From: Sanguibacter suaedae
Lineage (GTDB): Bacteria; Actinomycetota; Actinomycetes; Actinomycetales; Cellulomonadaceae
Direction: 5' to 3'
Length of the DNA stretch: 64,000 nucleotides
Assembly (NCBI RefSeq): GCF_016342785.1
Contig: NZ_JAEINH010000004.1
Location: 270,776 to 334,775, forward strand
Shown here: one piece after another, positions 62,127 through 64,000 of the stretch
Layout: the number at the start of each line of letters is the position of its first letter
Position numbering within the stretch: position 1 is the stretch's first letter
The notes under the pieces: generated by a model
Seen by the model: the letters and a program-made list of their open reading frames with translations, nothing else
Databases searched by the model: none
What the model was told of the DNA's origin: nothing
Made by a program: the position numbers and the translations under genes

Positions 62127-63140
62127 TCAGCGGGGGACGGGCACGGACGCGAGGACGGTGCTCAGCACGCTCTCCGCGCTCACGCCCTCGAGCTCGGCCT
62201 CCGGGCGCAGCTGCACCCGGTGGCGCAGGGTCGGGTGGGCGAGCGCCTTGACGTCGTCGGGCGTGACGAACGACCGCCCGGAGAGCCACGCCCAGGCGCG
62301 CGACGTCGCGAGGAGCGCGGTCGCCCCGCGGGGGGAGACGCCGAGCGACAGGGACGGCGACTGCCGGGTGGCCCGGCACACGTCGACGACGTACCCGAGG
62401 ACCTCGCGGGAGACCTCCACGGCGGCGACCTCCTGGCGGGCGCGCTCGAGATCCTCGGCGGTGGTCGTCGCCCGGACACCTGCCGCCGCGAGGTTCCTGG
62501 GGTCGAACCCGGCGGCGTGGCGTGCGAGGACCTCGATCTCCTGGTCCCGCTCGGGCAGGGGGAGGACGAGCTTGAGGAGGAACCGGTCGAGCTGGGCCTC
62601 GGGGAGCGGGTAGGTGCCCTCGTACTCGACGGGGTTCTGCGTGGCGATGACGAGGAACGGGTCGGGCAGCGGCAGGGGCTCGCCGTCGACGCTCACCTGA
62701 CGCTCCTCCATGGCCTCGAGCAGGGACGCCTGGGTCTTGGGCGGTGTCCGGTTGATCTCGTCGGCGAGGAGCAGGTTGGTGAAGACGGGGCCCTCACGGA
62801 AGCTGAACTCCGCCGTCCTCGCGTCGTACACGAGCGACCCGGTGATGTCGCCGGGCATGAGGTCGGGCGTGAACTGGACGCGCTTGGTGTCGAGGTCCAG
62901 GGACGCGGCGAGGGTGCGCACGAGGAGCGTCTTGGCGACGCCCGGCACGCCCTCGAGGAGGACGTGCCCGCGGCACAGCAGGGCGATGAGCAGGCTCGTC
63001 ACGGCGGCGTCCTGCCCGACGACGCCCTTGGCGACCTCGTCACGGACGGACGCGATGGTGGCGCGCAGGTCGGCGCTGGGGGTGGCAGCCTGCGGCGTGG
63101 AGCCGTAGGTGGCCGGGACGGGGGACTCGGGGGTGCTCAC
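62127..63140 (-). CDS. MoxR family AAA+ ATPase
   Basis: 337 residues. Walker A is EGVPGVAKT (about residue 63), with [12 protein letters not shown], Walker [22 protein letters not shown], the sensor [22 protein letters not shown] and the C-terminal lid [16 protein letters not shown]. All ATPase residues are intact. MoxR proteins act as chaperones with DUF58/VWA partners. The GTG at 63140 overlaps the stop of the DUF4350 gene (GTGA), so the operon is coupled. Confidence 0.93.
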   Translation of the reverse strand: MSTPESPVPATYGSTPQAATPSADLRATIASVRDEVAKGVVGQDAAVTSLLIALLCRGHVLLEGVPGVAKTLLVRTLAASLDLDTKRVQFTPDLMPGDITGSLVYDARTAEFSFREGPVFTNLLLADEINRTPPKTQASLLEAMEERQVSVDGEPLPLPDPFLVIATQNPVEYEGTYPLPEAQLDRFLLKLVLPLPERDQEIEVLARHAAGFDPRNLAAAGVRATTTAEDLERARQEVAAVEVSREVLGYVVDVCRATRQSPSLSLGVSPRGATALLATSRAWAWLSGRSFVTPDDVKALAHPTLRHRVQLRPEAELEGVSAESVLSTVLASVPVPR

Positions 63141-64000
63141 GGGCGGTGAACCTCGCTCTCCAGGTGGTCGAGATCGGTCGCGAGGCGCGTCAGCTCGACG
63201 TCGCCCGCAGGGGGTGGTCCGTACAGGAGCGCGCCGACGTCGGCGGCGGGCCGGTCGGCCGCCCGGGCGACGGTCGCGACGAGCGCGTCGGGCCCGGTGG
63301 TGCGTGGCAGTCCGAGGCGCTGCGCCATGCGGTGCGCGGCCCCGGCGCGCAGCGCTGCGCCGGCGTGCGCGTGGGCGCGGGCCTGGCGGTAGAGGCGTCC
63401 GCGGCCCACCGTCGTCTCCGAGGCGCGGACCGTCACGGGCAGGTCCTCCGACGCGAGCCGGCCCAGCCGACGGCCGCGCCACAGGGCGGCGACGAGCACG
63501 ACGAGCCCGAGCTGGAGGGCGAGGGGCCCCGCCCAGGGCGGCAGGAGACCGGCGATCCCCGGGTCCTCCTCGACGGTGGTGGGTCGTTCCGGGACGAGCC
63601 ACACGAGGTCCGGGTGCTGCCCGAGGAGGCGCAGCCCGAGGGCGGCGTGCCCGTCGGTGGTGACGGCATCGTTGGTCAGGGCGGTGGCGTCGTCGAGGAC
63701 GCGGACGTCCCGCCCGTCCTCCTCGAGGACGGCGAGGTGCCCGGCCCCTGAGTCGTCGACGAAGCAGAGGGTGGCGTCGGTGGCGTCGTCCGTCAGCCGG
63801 AAGGACGTGCCGGGCGAGGTGAGGCTCCCGGCCGCCAGGGCGTCGGGGTCCGTGCACGCGGCCGTGCGTGGTGCGGTGCCGGGGGAGCGGCCGGCGTGCT
63901 GCAGCTGCGGGGTGACGGTGGCGAGCAGCTCGACGCCGGGCCCCACGAGCACGAGGTCCGCCCCGGTGTCCGCGAGCGAGCGGGCGACGTCCGCGTCCAT
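63137..64000 (-). CDS. DUF4350 domain protein, 5' end outside window
   Basis: At least 288 C-terminal residues; the frame stays open to the right edge. The first part is an extracytoplasmic domain (ADLVLVGPG, LLGQHPDLVWLVPERP), then one helix (WAGPLALQLGLVVLVAALW, near residue 180), and a cytoplasmic tail with RASETTVGRGRLYRQARAHAHAGAALR (shown in parts: RASETTVGRGRLYRQ, ARAHAHAGAALR) as in DUF4350 proteins. It stands just before MoxR and DUF58 as usual. Its role is unknown; it may be a membrane partner of that ATPase. Confidence 0.82.
   Translation of the reverse strand: MDADVARSLADTGADLVLVGPGVELLATVTPQLQHAGRSPGTAPRTAACTDPDALAAGSLTSPGTSFRLTDDATDATLCFVDDSGAGHLAVLEEDGRDVRVLDDATALTNDAVTTDGHAALGLRLLGQHPDLVWLVPERPTTVEEDPGIAGLLPPWAGPLALQLGLVVLVAALWRGRRLGRLASEDLPVTVRASETTVGRGRLYRQARAHAHAGAALRAGAAHRMAQRLGLPRTTGPDALVATVARAADRPAADVGALLYGPPPAGDVELTRLATDLDHLESEVHRP

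Overview
The window is one contiguous piece of a very GC-rich (roughly 70 percent by eye) Gram-positive chromosome. A WhiB regulator with four cysteines, TIGR03089, DUF5719 and DUF3499 genes, many GTG starts and promoters of the TANNNT type placed 6-8 bases before start codons all point to an actinobacterium. Gene order and protein style suggest the Micrococcales, perhaps near Cellulomonadaceae, but the genus cannot be fixed from sequence alone. No rRNA, tRNA, transposase, phage gene or CRISPR array was seen.

Bases 1-39,000 are a cell-envelope polysaccharide region. It holds about a dozen glycosyltransferases, two nucleotide-sugar dehydrogenases, and the four dTDP-L-rhamnose genes scattered at four places (rmlB near 3.5 kb, rmlC and rmlD near 33 kb, rmlA near 35.7 kb). 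It also has an ABC exporter pair of the Wzm/Wzt type with a sugar-binding Wzt tail, a separate Wzx-like flippase in a tightly coupled five-gene operon, a UPF0104-type membrane protein, two acyltransferase-3 proteins, and DUF2142 and GT-C type membrane proteins. At its centre (19.5-25.9 kb) two large secreted proteins are encoded divergently: a zinc amidase and a protein whose N-terminal part looks lysozyme-like. Both end in tandem copies of the same roughly 100-residue module (six and four copies). The best reading is that the region makes and exports rhamnose-containing wall glycans and also encodes wall-remodelling enzymes that may bind them.

Bases 38,600-48,300 are a conserved actinobacterial block: TIGR03089, whiB, a giant membrane glycosyltransferase, DUF5719, a zincin-like protein, DUF3499, a small zinc-ribbon protein, phosphomannomutase manB and a Trm112-like protein. 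It parallels the whiB2-manB-sahH neighbourhood of mycobacteria, but the mannose-6-phosphate isomerase genes expected there are absent. A cation diffusion facilitator, a small secreted Ig-like protein behind a long intergenic region, and a glycine-betaine ABC transporter operon (ATPase, permease, binding lipoprotein) lie between this block and ahcY (S-adenosylhomocysteine hydrolase, 54.1 kb).

Bases 55,800-64,000 carry a NarL-type two-component pair, an LLM flavin oxidoreductase, and the conserved group RDD / SpoIIM / small membrane peptide / DUF58 / MoxR / DUF4350, cut by the right edge. Operons are dense: many neighbouring genes overlap by 1-4 bases (ATGA, GTGA, TGATG), and strong GC-rich hairpins separate several convergent genes.
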